In this document: positions 53,076 through 60,220 of the stretch, piece after piece | Layout of the letters: each line of letters opens with the position of its first letter | Position numbering within the stretch: the stretch's first letter is position 1 | Origin: Tamlana carrageenivorans | Lineage (GTDB): Bacteria; Bacteroidota; Bacteroidia; Flavobacteriales; Flavobacteriaceae | Direction: 5' to 3' | DNA: 64,000 nt | NCBI RefSeq assembly: GCF_002893765.1 | Contig: NZ_CP025938.1 | Span: forward strand, 2,561,501 to 2,625,500 | The notes under the pieces: generated by a model | Databases searched by the model: none | Told to the model about the DNA's origin: nothing | Seen by the model: the letters and a program-made list of their open reading frames with translations, nothing else | Translations under genes and position numbers: made by a program

Positions 53076-53752
53076 TCGTGTAAGTTTAAAGCGTTAAGGG
53101 TTAGGTTTTTAAAAAAGGTTGCAGGTAAAACATTTTCTTTGCAATCGGTAATGGACCAGAAATGATCTTTTAAATAATGCTGATGTAAGCTACCTTCTAT
53201 AATGGTGCTGGCTAAAGATGCGGGATATTTATATAAAGGGGCATTATCTGATATAATGTCTTTTAATCGGTTTACAACGCGTTTGTAAATGTTGAAATAG
53301 CCTTCTTTGTTTTGGGTGTCTACAGCTTTGGTTAAAAAGGACTTCGAATTTTCGTGGATAATAATAGCATTTAGTACCACTTCATTAATATGAGAAAAAT
53401 TGGAGTCTTCTTCAATAGTACGGCATAATACCTCTATGGCTTTAATAAGTTTATTCTTATTATCTTGAATACTATATGTTTCTAATACGATTTGATATTC
53501 AATCCACGCCCAATACCAAGACGAAAGGTATAAAAGCAATTTGTGTTTGTTTTCAAAATACCGATAAATAGAGCTTTCGTTGGAACCTATTTTAGCACCT
53601 AGCTTTTTAAAAGTGAAAGCTTCAAAGCCTATATCATGTATCAGTTGTATGCTTTCTTGTATGATGCGTTTGCCTAAATCGGATGATTCAGGATCTTTTA
53701 CATAGATTTTTTCGGGTACAGAAATTTTTACGTTTGATAGTAAACTATACAT
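53072..53752 (-). CDS. TetR/AcrR-family regulator of the export operon
   Basis: 226 residues from ATG 53752 (MYSLLSNVKISVPEK). An in-frame ATG at 53773 lies within the -7 box itself, so it cannot be the start if that promoter is used. The N-terminal helix-turn-helix is IGFEAFTFKKLGAKIGSNESSIYRYF (residues about 43-70), with GSNESSIYRYFENKHKLL typical. The C-terminal ligand domain is unlike well-known TetRs. It is the first gene of the export operon, with a perfect palindrome over its promoter. Confidence 0.88.
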   Translation of the reverse strand: MYSLLSNVKISVPEKIYVKDPESSDLGKRIIQESIQLIHDIGFEAFTFKKLGAKIGSNESSIYRYFENKHKLLLYLSSWYWAWIEYQIVLETYSIQDNKNKLIKAIEVLCRTIEEDSNFSHINEVVLNAIIIHENSKSFLTKAVDTQNKEGYFNIYKRVVNRLKDIISDNAPLYKYPASLASTIIEGSLHQHYLKDHFWSITDCKENVLPATFFKNLTLNALNLHE

Positions 53753-53770
53753 AGTTGTATGTTTTGATTG

Positions 53771-53793
53771 CAAATATAATAGTATTACTATTA
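53771..53793 (-). promoter_or_regulatory. Promoter -7 box and palindromic operator of the TetR operon
   Basis: On the minus strand TATATTTG (53771-53778) fits the -7 consensus, with transcription starting near 53767. Overlapping it is a perfect 17-base palindrome TAATAGTA-T-TACTATTA (53777-53793), an ideal site for the TetR dimer to repress its own operon. Confidence 0.7.
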
Positions 53794-53808
53794 AAAGTTA
53801 TCGCGTTA

Positions 53809-53827
53809 ACATAGATTTAATCTATGT
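53809..53827. promoter_or_regulatory. Second dyad upstream of the TetR operon
   Basis: ACATAGAT-TTA-ATCTATGT is a perfect 8-bp inverted repeat, 15 bp from the first palindrome. It could be a second operator, or the end of the cco region transcript; no T run follows, which argues against a terminator. Confidence 0.45.
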
Positions 53828-53866
53828 ATAATTTTAAAAATGATATAATGACCGGGTTGGATGGGT

Positions 53867-54568
53867 TTAGTGACATTCTATTTCACTCACAACAGTATCA
53901 TGTATAGGGCTAGGCGAGAGGTATGGTATGCCTAAGCCAAGTCCTCGAATTATAAATAAGAGGCCAATAAGGACTATAAAAACGGGAATTAAATTTTGAA
54001 TGCGTTGTCTGGCTTTACCTTTTAAAAATTGACTAAAATATATAGCTGTAGTCATCAAAGGAATGGTGCCTAAGCCAAATACAGCCATGTATATCGTTCC
54101 TGATGCTGTATTTCCGCTGGCAATGGCAGCAAAAACAGCCATGTAAACCAAACCGCAAGGTAAAAAGCCGTTTAAAAAACCGATGGTTAAAAAGGTATCG
54201 TAGGTTTTCTTTTTAAAGGCTTTGCCTAGTGCTGATTTTACTTTTGAAATAACCCTATAAATTGGTTTGGATACCTGAAAGCTATTTAGTGTTTTTTGAG
54301 GAATGATGGCAAAAAGTATCATAAGTCCGCCAATAACAATAGATAGCTGTTGCTGAAAACCGAAGAGATATAGCTGCTTTCCTATGAATCCGAAAATGAG
54401 TCCGATTATGGCATAAGAAAGCATACGGCCAACATGATAAATAAAGATTTGAGTAACTTTTTTCACAGGATTGTTGCGATCTACAGGCAGCATAAAAGCT
54501 ATGGGGCCACACATACCCACACAGTGGAAGCTTCCTAATAAACCTAATATGAATGCGGAAGCAAGCAT
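53867..54568 (-). CDS. TauE/SafE-like membrane protein of the cco cluster
   Basis: 233 residues with six membrane helices. The N-terminal GLLGSFHCVGMCGPIAFML with a HCxGMCGP motif, and the second motif GFLNGFLPCGLVYMAVFAA, identify the COG2836 branch of the TauE/SafE family, common next to ccoG/ccoH. The Cys-Met-His motif suggests copper handling for oxidase assembly (inference). It starts 1 bp after the ccoH stop and is the last gene of the cco run. Confidence 0.82.
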   Translation of the reverse strand: MLASAFILGLLGSFHCVGMCGPIAFMLPVDRNNPVKKVTQIFIYHVGRMLSYAIIGLIFGFIGKQLYLFGFQQQLSIVIGGLMILFAIIPQKTLNSFQVSKPIYRVISKVKSALGKAFKKKTYDTFLTIGFLNGFLPCGLVYMAVFAAIASGNTASGTIYMAVFGLGTIPLMTTAIYFSQFLKGKARQRIQNLIPVFIVLIGLLFIIRGLGLGIPYLSPSPIHDTVVSEIECH

Positions 54569-54569
54569 A

Positions 54570-55016
54570 CTAAAAGTGCACCCCTTCTTTAAACAAATAG
54601 TCTGTACCGTTGTAATTCCAGTCGATTCTTAAGTTCCATCGGCCGTCAATCAAACGATCATTAACGATAAACATTTTAGAGTCTTTTAGAGCAATAGGTT
54701 CTTCAAAATCTAATTTCATATTTGAAGGTCTGTAAAGGGTAACTTTACCAGTAATTTTTTTAAAATCAAGGTCTTTTGGAAAGGAAATAAGTAAACCTTC
54801 TTTATTTTTTGTAAAACTAATGTTTTCTGAGAGTGTATTGGCGTTGTTAAGTTTATCGATATCATTTTGATAGGCCAATTCTACACCATAATAATCTTCT
54901 GTGACCAATTCGTGTTCGAAATCTTTACTCACATTCATTGTCACGATAAAGTACATGATAAAGGAAATGAATCCTATAAAAGCTAATACAATGCCTGTTC
55001 CCCAATTTATTTTCAT
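54570..55016 (-). CDS. ccoH: CcoH/FixH-family assembly protein
   Basis: 148 residues: one N-terminal membrane helix (GIVLAFIGFISFIMYFIVTM) and a periplasmic beta domain (LTLYRPSNMKLDFEEP-like region, and WNLRIDWNYNGTDYLF at the end). This is the layout of FixH, needed for assembly of the cbb3 oxidase. It lies between ccoG and the TauE/SafE-like gene. Confidence 0.88.
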   Translation of the reverse strand: MKINWGTGIVLAFIGFISFIMYFIVTMNVSKDFEHELVTEDYYGVELAYQNDIDKLNNANTLSENISFTKNKEGLLISFPKDLDFKKITGKVTLYRPSNMKLDFEEPIALKDSKMFIVNDRLIDGRWNLRIDWNYNGTDYLFKEGVHF

Positions 55017-55034
55017 CGCTTTTCTTTGTTTTTT

Positions 55035-55056
55035 ATTCCCGTGAAAACGGAAACCT
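55035..55056. repeat. Decayed short hairpin between ccoG and ccoH
   Basis: ATTCCCGT-GAAA-ACGGAAAC has the same plan as the hairpins at 10601 and 15032, with one mismatch near the end of the stem. It lies in the 54-bp gap between the two genes. Confidence 0.5.
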
Positions 55057-55070
55057 ATATTATTTGACTC

Positions 55071-56495
55071 TTATTTAAAACTTCTTGGTCCTAAAAAGTT
55101 TGCAGTAGTGGTTTCAATTAAATCGTTGCCTTTATATACACTAATTTCAATTTTATTTCGGTCTCCAGACAGGGCATTGTTGTTAATTTCAACAAATAAG
55201 GTGCCTTTAGCAAGGCCTTGACTTGGTACAAAAAGCGTATCACTGGTGGCTACTATTTTTAAAGACCCTTTATGTGACATCAGCTTAAGTGTTACATTAT
55301 TAAAATCTTTCGTGGTTTTATTAACGAGTTTATAAGTAAACACATTGCTTATCATATTGTTGTCTTTATGCTCGTAAAGTTGTCCTGGGAGCCTTAAAAC
55401 ATTGGCTTCAATATCGTTTCTTAAAAACAACATGCCAGTAAGTAAGCCTATTAGAATAACTAAAACGGCAGCGTAACCTTTCATTCTTGCGGTTAGCTTA
55501 AAGCTGGCTTTCTTTTCTATTTCTTCTTCACTAGCATATCGAATTAAACCTTTTGGTAAGTTGATACTTTCCATAATATGGTCGCATTCATCAATGCATG
55601 CTGTACAATTAACACACTCCAGTTGGGTGCCATTTCGTATATCAATACCAGTAGGACATACATGAACACATTGTTTGCAATCAATACAATCGCCAAAACC
55701 TAAGGATTTACGATCTTCATTTTTTTTGAATTTTTTTCTACCATTTTCAGCTTCCCCACGTTTGTGATCGTATGCTACCACAATCGACTTGGTGTCTAAA
55801 AGGACGCCTTGTAAGCGACCATAGGGGCAAGCTATTATACAGACTTGCTCTCTAAACCAAGCAAATACAAAATAAAAAACAGCGGTGAAAATAATTAAAG
55901 AAACCAGTGTGCTTAAATGTTCGGAAGGGCCAGCTTTAATGTAGTTGATGAGTTTGTCGCTACCAATAAGATAAGCAAGAAAAACGTTAGCTATTAGAAA
56001 TGAGATGCCTAGAAAAATGAAAAGCTTTAAGCCTTTCTTTCTTATTTTTTCGGCATTCCAAGGTTGCTTGGCCAAGCGCATTTGTTTTCCACGGTCGCCT
56101 TCAATCCAATACTCTATACGGCGAAACACCATTTCCATAAATATGGTTTGCGGGCAAATCCATCCGCAGAAAATCCGACCAAAAGCCACCGTAAAAAGGG
56201 CGATAAAAATAACCCCTATAAGCATGGAAATAACAAATAAATAGAAATCTTGTGGCCAAAAAGGAAATCCGAATATGTTAAAACGACGTTCTAATACATT
56301 GAACATTAAAAACTGGTTGCCATTTACTTTTATAAAAGGTGAAACCAGTAAAAAGGTTAATAAAACGTAACTAACATACTTTCGGTATTTGTAAAATTTA
56401 CCGTTTGGTTTTTTTGGAAATACCCAAGCGCGCTTACCTTCTTTGGTAACCGTGCCAATTGAATCTCGAAATGTTTCGTTTTGTGGGGTTTCCAA
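55071..56495 (-). CDS. ccoG: Cytochrome c oxidase accessory protein CcoG (Fe-S)
   Basis: 474 residues: five membrane helices, an N-terminal cysteine motif FGRIFCGWICPQTIFMEMVF near residue 115 and CIIACPYGRLQG near 230. Two ferredoxin-type [4Fe-4S] sets lie in DCIDCKQCVHVCPTGIDI and CVNCTACIDECDHIM near 270-300; an Ig-like C-terminal domain follows. CcoG reduces Cu(II) for insertion into the oxidase. It starts 101 bp after ccoP, a gap that holds a strong hairpin. Confidence 0.95.
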   Translation of the reverse strand: METPQNETFRDSIGTVTKEGKRAWVFPKKPNGKFYKYRKYVSYVLLTFLLVSPFIKVNGNQFLMFNVLERRFNIFGFPFWPQDFYLFVISMLIGVIFIALFTVAFGRIFCGWICPQTIFMEMVFRRIEYWIEGDRGKQMRLAKQPWNAEKIRKKGLKLFIFLGISFLIANVFLAYLIGSDKLINYIKAGPSEHLSTLVSLIIFTAVFYFVFAWFREQVCIIACPYGRLQGVLLDTKSIVVAYDHKRGEAENGRKKFKKNEDRKSLGFGDCIDCKQCVHVCPTGIDIRNGTQLECVNCTACIDECDHIMESINLPKGLIRYASEEEIEKKASFKLTARMKGYAAVLVILIGLLTGMLFLRNDIEANVLRLPGQLYEHKDNNMISNVFTYKLVNKTTKDFNNVTLKLMSHKGSLKIVATSDTLFVPSQGLAKGTLFVEINNNALSGDRNKIEISVYKGNDLIETTTANFLGPRSFK

Positions 56496-56510
56496 GGCTT
56501 TAGTAATGTA

Positions 56511-56539
56511 GACCTCTTGAGGTGGTGACTCAAGAGGTC
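56511..56539. other. Strong intercistronic hairpin between ccoP and ccoG
   Basis: The perfect 11-bp stem GACCTCTTGAG/CTCAAGAGGTC has a 7-base loop and no T run on the minus-strand side, so it is unlikely to be a terminator. It may set the relative stability of the ccoP and ccoG parts of the message. Confidence 0.6.
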
Positions 56540-56596
56540 AAATTTAGTTTAATGTGTGTTCATTTAGTTTTTATTCCGTAGGAATATCACCCAAAA

Positions 56597-57556
56597 TTAT
56601 TCGGGTTCAGAAACGCTTTCATCTTTTAATTCTGGTGAAGCTGTTTCTGTAGTGTCAGTTACCGCCTCTGCGGCTTCGGTTGTTTCGTTAATAATAATAT
56701 CTCCTTCAGGAGCTTTAGGATTTGCAGGTGTTGTACCTTGAAATGTTAGCACATAGCTGGCTACCTGTGCAATTTCTAAGGGTTTTAATTGGGCTTTCCA
56801 TGCAATCATACCTTTTCCGGCACGACCTCCTTCAGAAACCGTATGGAAAATGCTCTTAATATCACCGCCTAAAATCCAATGATTGTCGGTTAAATTCGGG
56901 CCAATACCACCACCACCATCGGCCATATGACAGGCCACACAGTTGGTTTCAAAAATGGTTTTACCTGCGGTTAAATCGGCTGTCTCTGTAAGTACTGTTA
57001 CGGTATTTACATCAACTAAACCTTTAGCTGTTTTTTTATAAGCTTCAATAGCGATTTTAGCTTCAGCCAATTCGGTGTCGAATTCTTCAATTTGCGATGG
57101 GCCGCTAAATACTTCATACCTTAAAAGGTAAATGGCAGCAAAAATTATGGATATGATGAAGGCATATTTCCACCATGGCGGTAAATCGTTATCCAGTTCC
57201 TTAATGCCATCGTAATTATGATCTAGAATAATTTCACCCTCTTGCTCGATAGGTTTTGATCCTAATAGTTTGAGGTAAGTTTTCTTTAACCATGGAAACT
57301 CTGTGGCTTTTTCTTTATCGGCCAAGAAACGAGCCTGAGCTTCAGGATCTAGTTTTTGAAACATTACATTTTCTAGGGAACCTACAATACCCTCAATGGC
57401 TATTAAAATGAATAACACCAGAAGCAAAAACATTAATACGGCTGGATATTTTATAAATGCCGGTTGATTTCCAGAGTCTACAAAGAATTCAACAATTCCA
57501 GCCACAATAAAAAATAGGATAGGAACTCGAATCCAAGATGGTATTAAATTTCTCAT
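56597..57556 (-). CDS. ccoP: cbb3 oxidase subunit III, CcoP, with a single haem c site
   Basis: 319 residues: two N-terminal membrane helices (VPILFFIVAGIVEFFVD, PAVLMFLLLVLFILIAIEGI), a third (WWKYAFIISIIFAAIYLLRY near 140), then one cytochrome c domain with CVACH (ETNCVACHMADGGGGIGPNL near 208). The family normally has two CxxCH sites; only one is present here. The C-terminal 45 residues are acidic and Thr/Glu-rich. It starts 4 bases before the end of ccoQ. Confidence 0.93.
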   Translation of the reverse strand: MRNLIPSWIRVPILFFIVAGIVEFFVDSGNQPAFIKYPAVLMFLLLVLFILIAIEGIVGSLENVMFQKLDPEAQARFLADKEKATEFPWLKKTYLKLLGSKPIEQEGEIILDHNYDGIKELDNDLPPWWKYAFIISIIFAAIYLLRYEVFSGPSQIEEFDTELAEAKIAIEAYKKTAKGLVDVNTVTVLTETADLTAGKTIFETNCVACHMADGGGGIGPNLTDNHWILGGDIKSIFHTVSEGGRAGKGMIAWKAQLKPLEIAQVASYVLTFQGTTPANPKAPEGDIIINETTEAAEAVTDTTETASPELKDESVSEPE

Positions 57557-57741
57557 AATATGTCTTCGTTTTGGTGGTTGTCTAAAGGTAAATTACTCAC
57601 TCTATTAATGTAGTCTTTTTTTGCGGTGATAACCCACCAAAATAAGGCTACAAAAAAGATGAAGAAGATAAGTAAAGAGATGATTGGGTATATTTCTATA
57701 CCTGCAATACTCTCCATATGGTTTTTTATATATTTTAACAT
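57553..57741 (-). CDS. ccoQ: CcoQ/FixQ-like small subunit
   Basis: 62 residues with a single membrane helix (EIYPIISLLIFFIFFVALFW) and a short charged tail (TAKKDYINRVSNLPLDN). This is the usual form and position of the CcoQ subunit, between ccoO and ccoP. It ends by overlapping the ccoP start. Confidence 0.88.
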   Translation of the reverse strand: MLKYIKNHMESIAGIEIYPIISLLIFFIFFVALFWWVITAKKDYINRVSNLPLDNHQNEDIL

Positions 57742-57760
57742 GGTTGCTTGTTTTAGATCA

Positions 57761-59953
57761 TTATTGTTGTGTGCTTTCCACTTTAATGTCTGTTCCTAAT
57801 CGTTGTAAATAAGCGATCATAGCAACAATTTCTCTATCCTTCATTTCTATAAAATCCTCTCCGTTTTTAGCGGCCGATTTTTTATCTGCCTCATAGGCTG
57901 TTACAAAGTCTGGATCGGAGTATAAATTCTTTTCAATTTGCGCACCCTGCGCATTCATGTGTTGTTGCGCGTTAGCGATATCTTCTTCTGTGTAAGGCAC
58001 GCCTAATGACACCATAGCTTTCATTTTAGCTTCTGTCATCGATTTGTCTAATCGGCTGCTTTCGCCAGTAATTAACCATGGGTAACGCGGCATAATAGAG
58101 CCCGAAGAGGTACTTTGCGGGTCATACATGTGGTTAAAGTGCCAGTTATCAGAATATTTTTGTCCGACACGATGTAAATCGGGACCAGTACGTTTGCTTC
58201 CCCAAAGGAATGGGTGGTCGTAAACATATTCACCTGCTTTAGAGTATTCACCGTAACGTTCTACTTCATGTCTAAATGGTCGAATCATTTGTGAATGACA
58301 ACTCACACAACCTTCTCTAATGTAGATATCACGGCCTTCTAATTCTAGAGGTGTATATGGTTTTACACTAGCAATGGTAGGAATGTTTGATTTCACCATA
58401 ATGGTTGGTACAATTTGAATGATACCTCCTATTAAAATAGCCACGGTGGCTAAAATTGTAAGCTGAATTGGTCGACGCTCCAACCAATTGTGCCAGCTTT
58501 CGGATGCTGTACGTTTGTTGGTTACTTTTTCTAAGGCAGGGGCTTCAGCTAATTCGTCCTCAACCGCACTTCCTTGTTTGATGGTAACGATAATATTATA
58601 TACTAAAATAAACATGCCTAGAATGTATAAACTACCACCAATGGCACGCATCCAATACATAGGCATAATTTCGGTTACTGTTTCTAGGAAATTTCCATAA
58701 ACTAAAGTACCGTCTGGGTTAAATTGCTGCCACATTGAATACTGTGTAAATCCAGCAACATATAACGGTAAAGCATACATGATGATTCCTAAAGTTCCTA
58801 ACCAAAAATGTAGGTTTGCAAGGGCTAAAGAATAAAGTCTTGTTTTAAATAATCGAGGTATGAGGTAGTAAATAATACCAAATGCCATAAAACCATTCCA
58901 TGCTAATGCGCCAACGTGAACGTGTGCGATAATCCAATCGGTAAAATGCGCCACGGCATTAACGTTTTTTAAGGATAGAGTTGGTCCTTCAAAAGTTGCC
59001 ATACCGTAACCTGTAATGGCGACTACCATAAATTTTAAAACAGGGTCGGTACGCACTTTATCCCAAGCACCACGAAGGGTTAGGAGTCCGTTTATCATAC
59101 CACCCCAAGATGGCATGAGTAGCATAACCGAAAAGGCAACACCTAAATTTTGAGCCCATTCTGGTAAAGCCGTATATAATAAATGGTGAGGTCCTGCCCA
59201 GATATAGATAAATATTAAAGACCAAAAGTGAACAATAGACAATCTGTATGAGTATACAGGTCTGTTAGCAGCTTTAGGCACAAAATAATACATTAAACCT
59301 AAAAATGGCGTCGTTAAAAAGAAAGCCACGGCATTGTGGCCATACCACCATTGTACTAAGGCATCCTGAACTCCGGCGTAAACCGAGTAGCTTTTCATGG
59401 CACTAACAGGTAACTCAATATTGTTAAATATATGAAGTACCGCAACGGTTACAAATGTGGCAATATAGAACCAAATGGCGACATATAAATGACGTTGTCT
59501 ACGTTTTAAAATGGTCCATATCATATTGATACCGAAAACCACCCAAACGATTGCAATAGCAATATCGATAGGCCATTCTAATTCGGCATATTCTTTAGAA
59601 GAGGTGTAGCCTAAAGGCAGTGATATCGCAGCAGCAACGATGATAAGCTGCCAGCCCCAAAAATTAATATTACTAAGTAAGTCGCTGGCCATGCGTGCTT
59701 TAAGTAAACGCTGAAGCGAATAATAAATACCCGCAAACATGGCATTACCCACAAAGGCAAAAATAACAGCATTGGTGTGTAGTGGTCTTAATCGCCCAAA
59801 ACTTAACCATGAAATACCATCAGTTAGATTAGGGAATAAAAACAAAAAGGCAAGTAGTAAACCTACTGCCATGCCAACTACACCGAAAACTATTGTAGCG
59901 TAGATAAATTTAGTAACGATTTTGTTATCGTAATGAAACTGTTCCATTTCCAT
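57761..59953 (-). CDS. ccoNO: cbb3 oxidase subunits I and II fused (CcoNO)
   Basis: 730 residues. The N-terminal about 480 residues are CcoN: twelve membrane helices with haem and Cu ligands in RPLHTNAVIFAFVGNAMF near 52, VQWWYGHNAVAFFLTTPF near 202, GPHHLLYTALPEW near 255 and AHVHVGALAWNGF near 343. The C-terminal part is CcoO: a membrane helix near 505, then the haem c site YIREGCVSCHSQMIRPFRHE near 550 and GPDLHRVG near 597. This fusion is the Bacteroidota form and is the catalytic, high-affinity terminal oxidase. Confidence 0.97.
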   Translation of the reverse strand: MEMEQFHYDNKIVTKFIYATIVFGVVGMAVGLLLAFLFLFPNLTDGISWLSFGRLRPLHTNAVIFAFVGNAMFAGIYYSLQRLLKARMASDLLSNINFWGWQLIIVAAAISLPLGYTSSKEYAELEWPIDIAIAIVWVVFGINMIWTILKRRQRHLYVAIWFYIATFVTVAVLHIFNNIELPVSAMKSYSVYAGVQDALVQWWYGHNAVAFFLTTPFLGLMYYFVPKAANRPVYSYRLSIVHFWSLIFIYIWAGPHHLLYTALPEWAQNLGVAFSVMLLMPSWGGMINGLLTLRGAWDKVRTDPVLKFMVVAITGYGMATFEGPTLSLKNVNAVAHFTDWIIAHVHVGALAWNGFMAFGIIYYLIPRLFKTRLYSLALANLHFWLGTLGIIMYALPLYVAGFTQYSMWQQFNPDGTLVYGNFLETVTEIMPMYWMRAIGGSLYILGMFILVYNIIVTIKQGSAVEDELAEAPALEKVTNKRTASESWHNWLERRPIQLTILATVAILIGGIIQIVPTIMVKSNIPTIASVKPYTPLELEGRDIYIREGCVSCHSQMIRPFRHEVERYGEYSKAGEYVYDHPFLWGSKRTGPDLHRVGQKYSDNWHFNHMYDPQSTSSGSIMPRYPWLITGESSRLDKSMTEAKMKAMVSLGVPYTEEDIANAQQHMNAQGAQIEKNLYSDPDFVTAYEADKKSAAKNGEDFIEMKDREIVAMIAYLQRLGTDIKVESTQQ

Positions 59954-59955
59954 AG

Positions 59956-60147
59956 TTAAGAATTAGTCTTTTGGTTAGTGCTTAATTTTTTTGGTTTTTC
60001 TTTAACAAGTTCATCTTCAAAGAGCATACGTACCGAAGGGGTGTAGCTATCGTCGTATTGCCCGCTTTTTACGGCAACAACAAAAGCGATGAAGAAGCTT
60101 ATAGCAACTAGGATACTGATTGCTAGCAAGATATAAATAACACTCAT
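59956..60147 (-). CDS. ccoS: cbb3 oxidase assembly protein CcoS
   Basis: 63 residues with one membrane helix (IYILLAISILVAISFFIAFV) followed by WAVKSGQYDD-like sequence (VAVKSGQYDDSYTPSVRML) and DELVKEKPKK, the CcoS signature with the QYDD segment. Needed for haem and copper insertion in CcoN. It opens the ccoS-NO-Q-P-G-H run, 26 bases behind the predicted transcription start. Confidence 0.93.
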   Translation of the reverse strand: MSVIYILLAISILVAISFFIAFVVAVKSGQYDDSYTPSVRMLFEDELVKEKPKKLSTNQKTNS

Positions 60148-60176
60148 TAAGGCGTGCTGAATTAAAGTTTAGTGAT

Positions 60177-60220
60177 CAAAAATATTTTTAAATGCCGTCC
60201 TAAAATATGACATTTATCAT
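60177..60220 (-). promoter_or_regulatory. FNR-type site and -7 box of ccoS-NOQPGH
   Basis: On the minus strand TGATAAATGTCA (TGA-N6-TCA, 60208-60219) is followed after 23 bases by TATTTTTG (60177-60184). The site lies over the stop codon of ccoI, so this is a promoter within the larger cco region. The dyad centre is about 41 bases before the expected start, the class II activator position. Confidence 0.8.
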
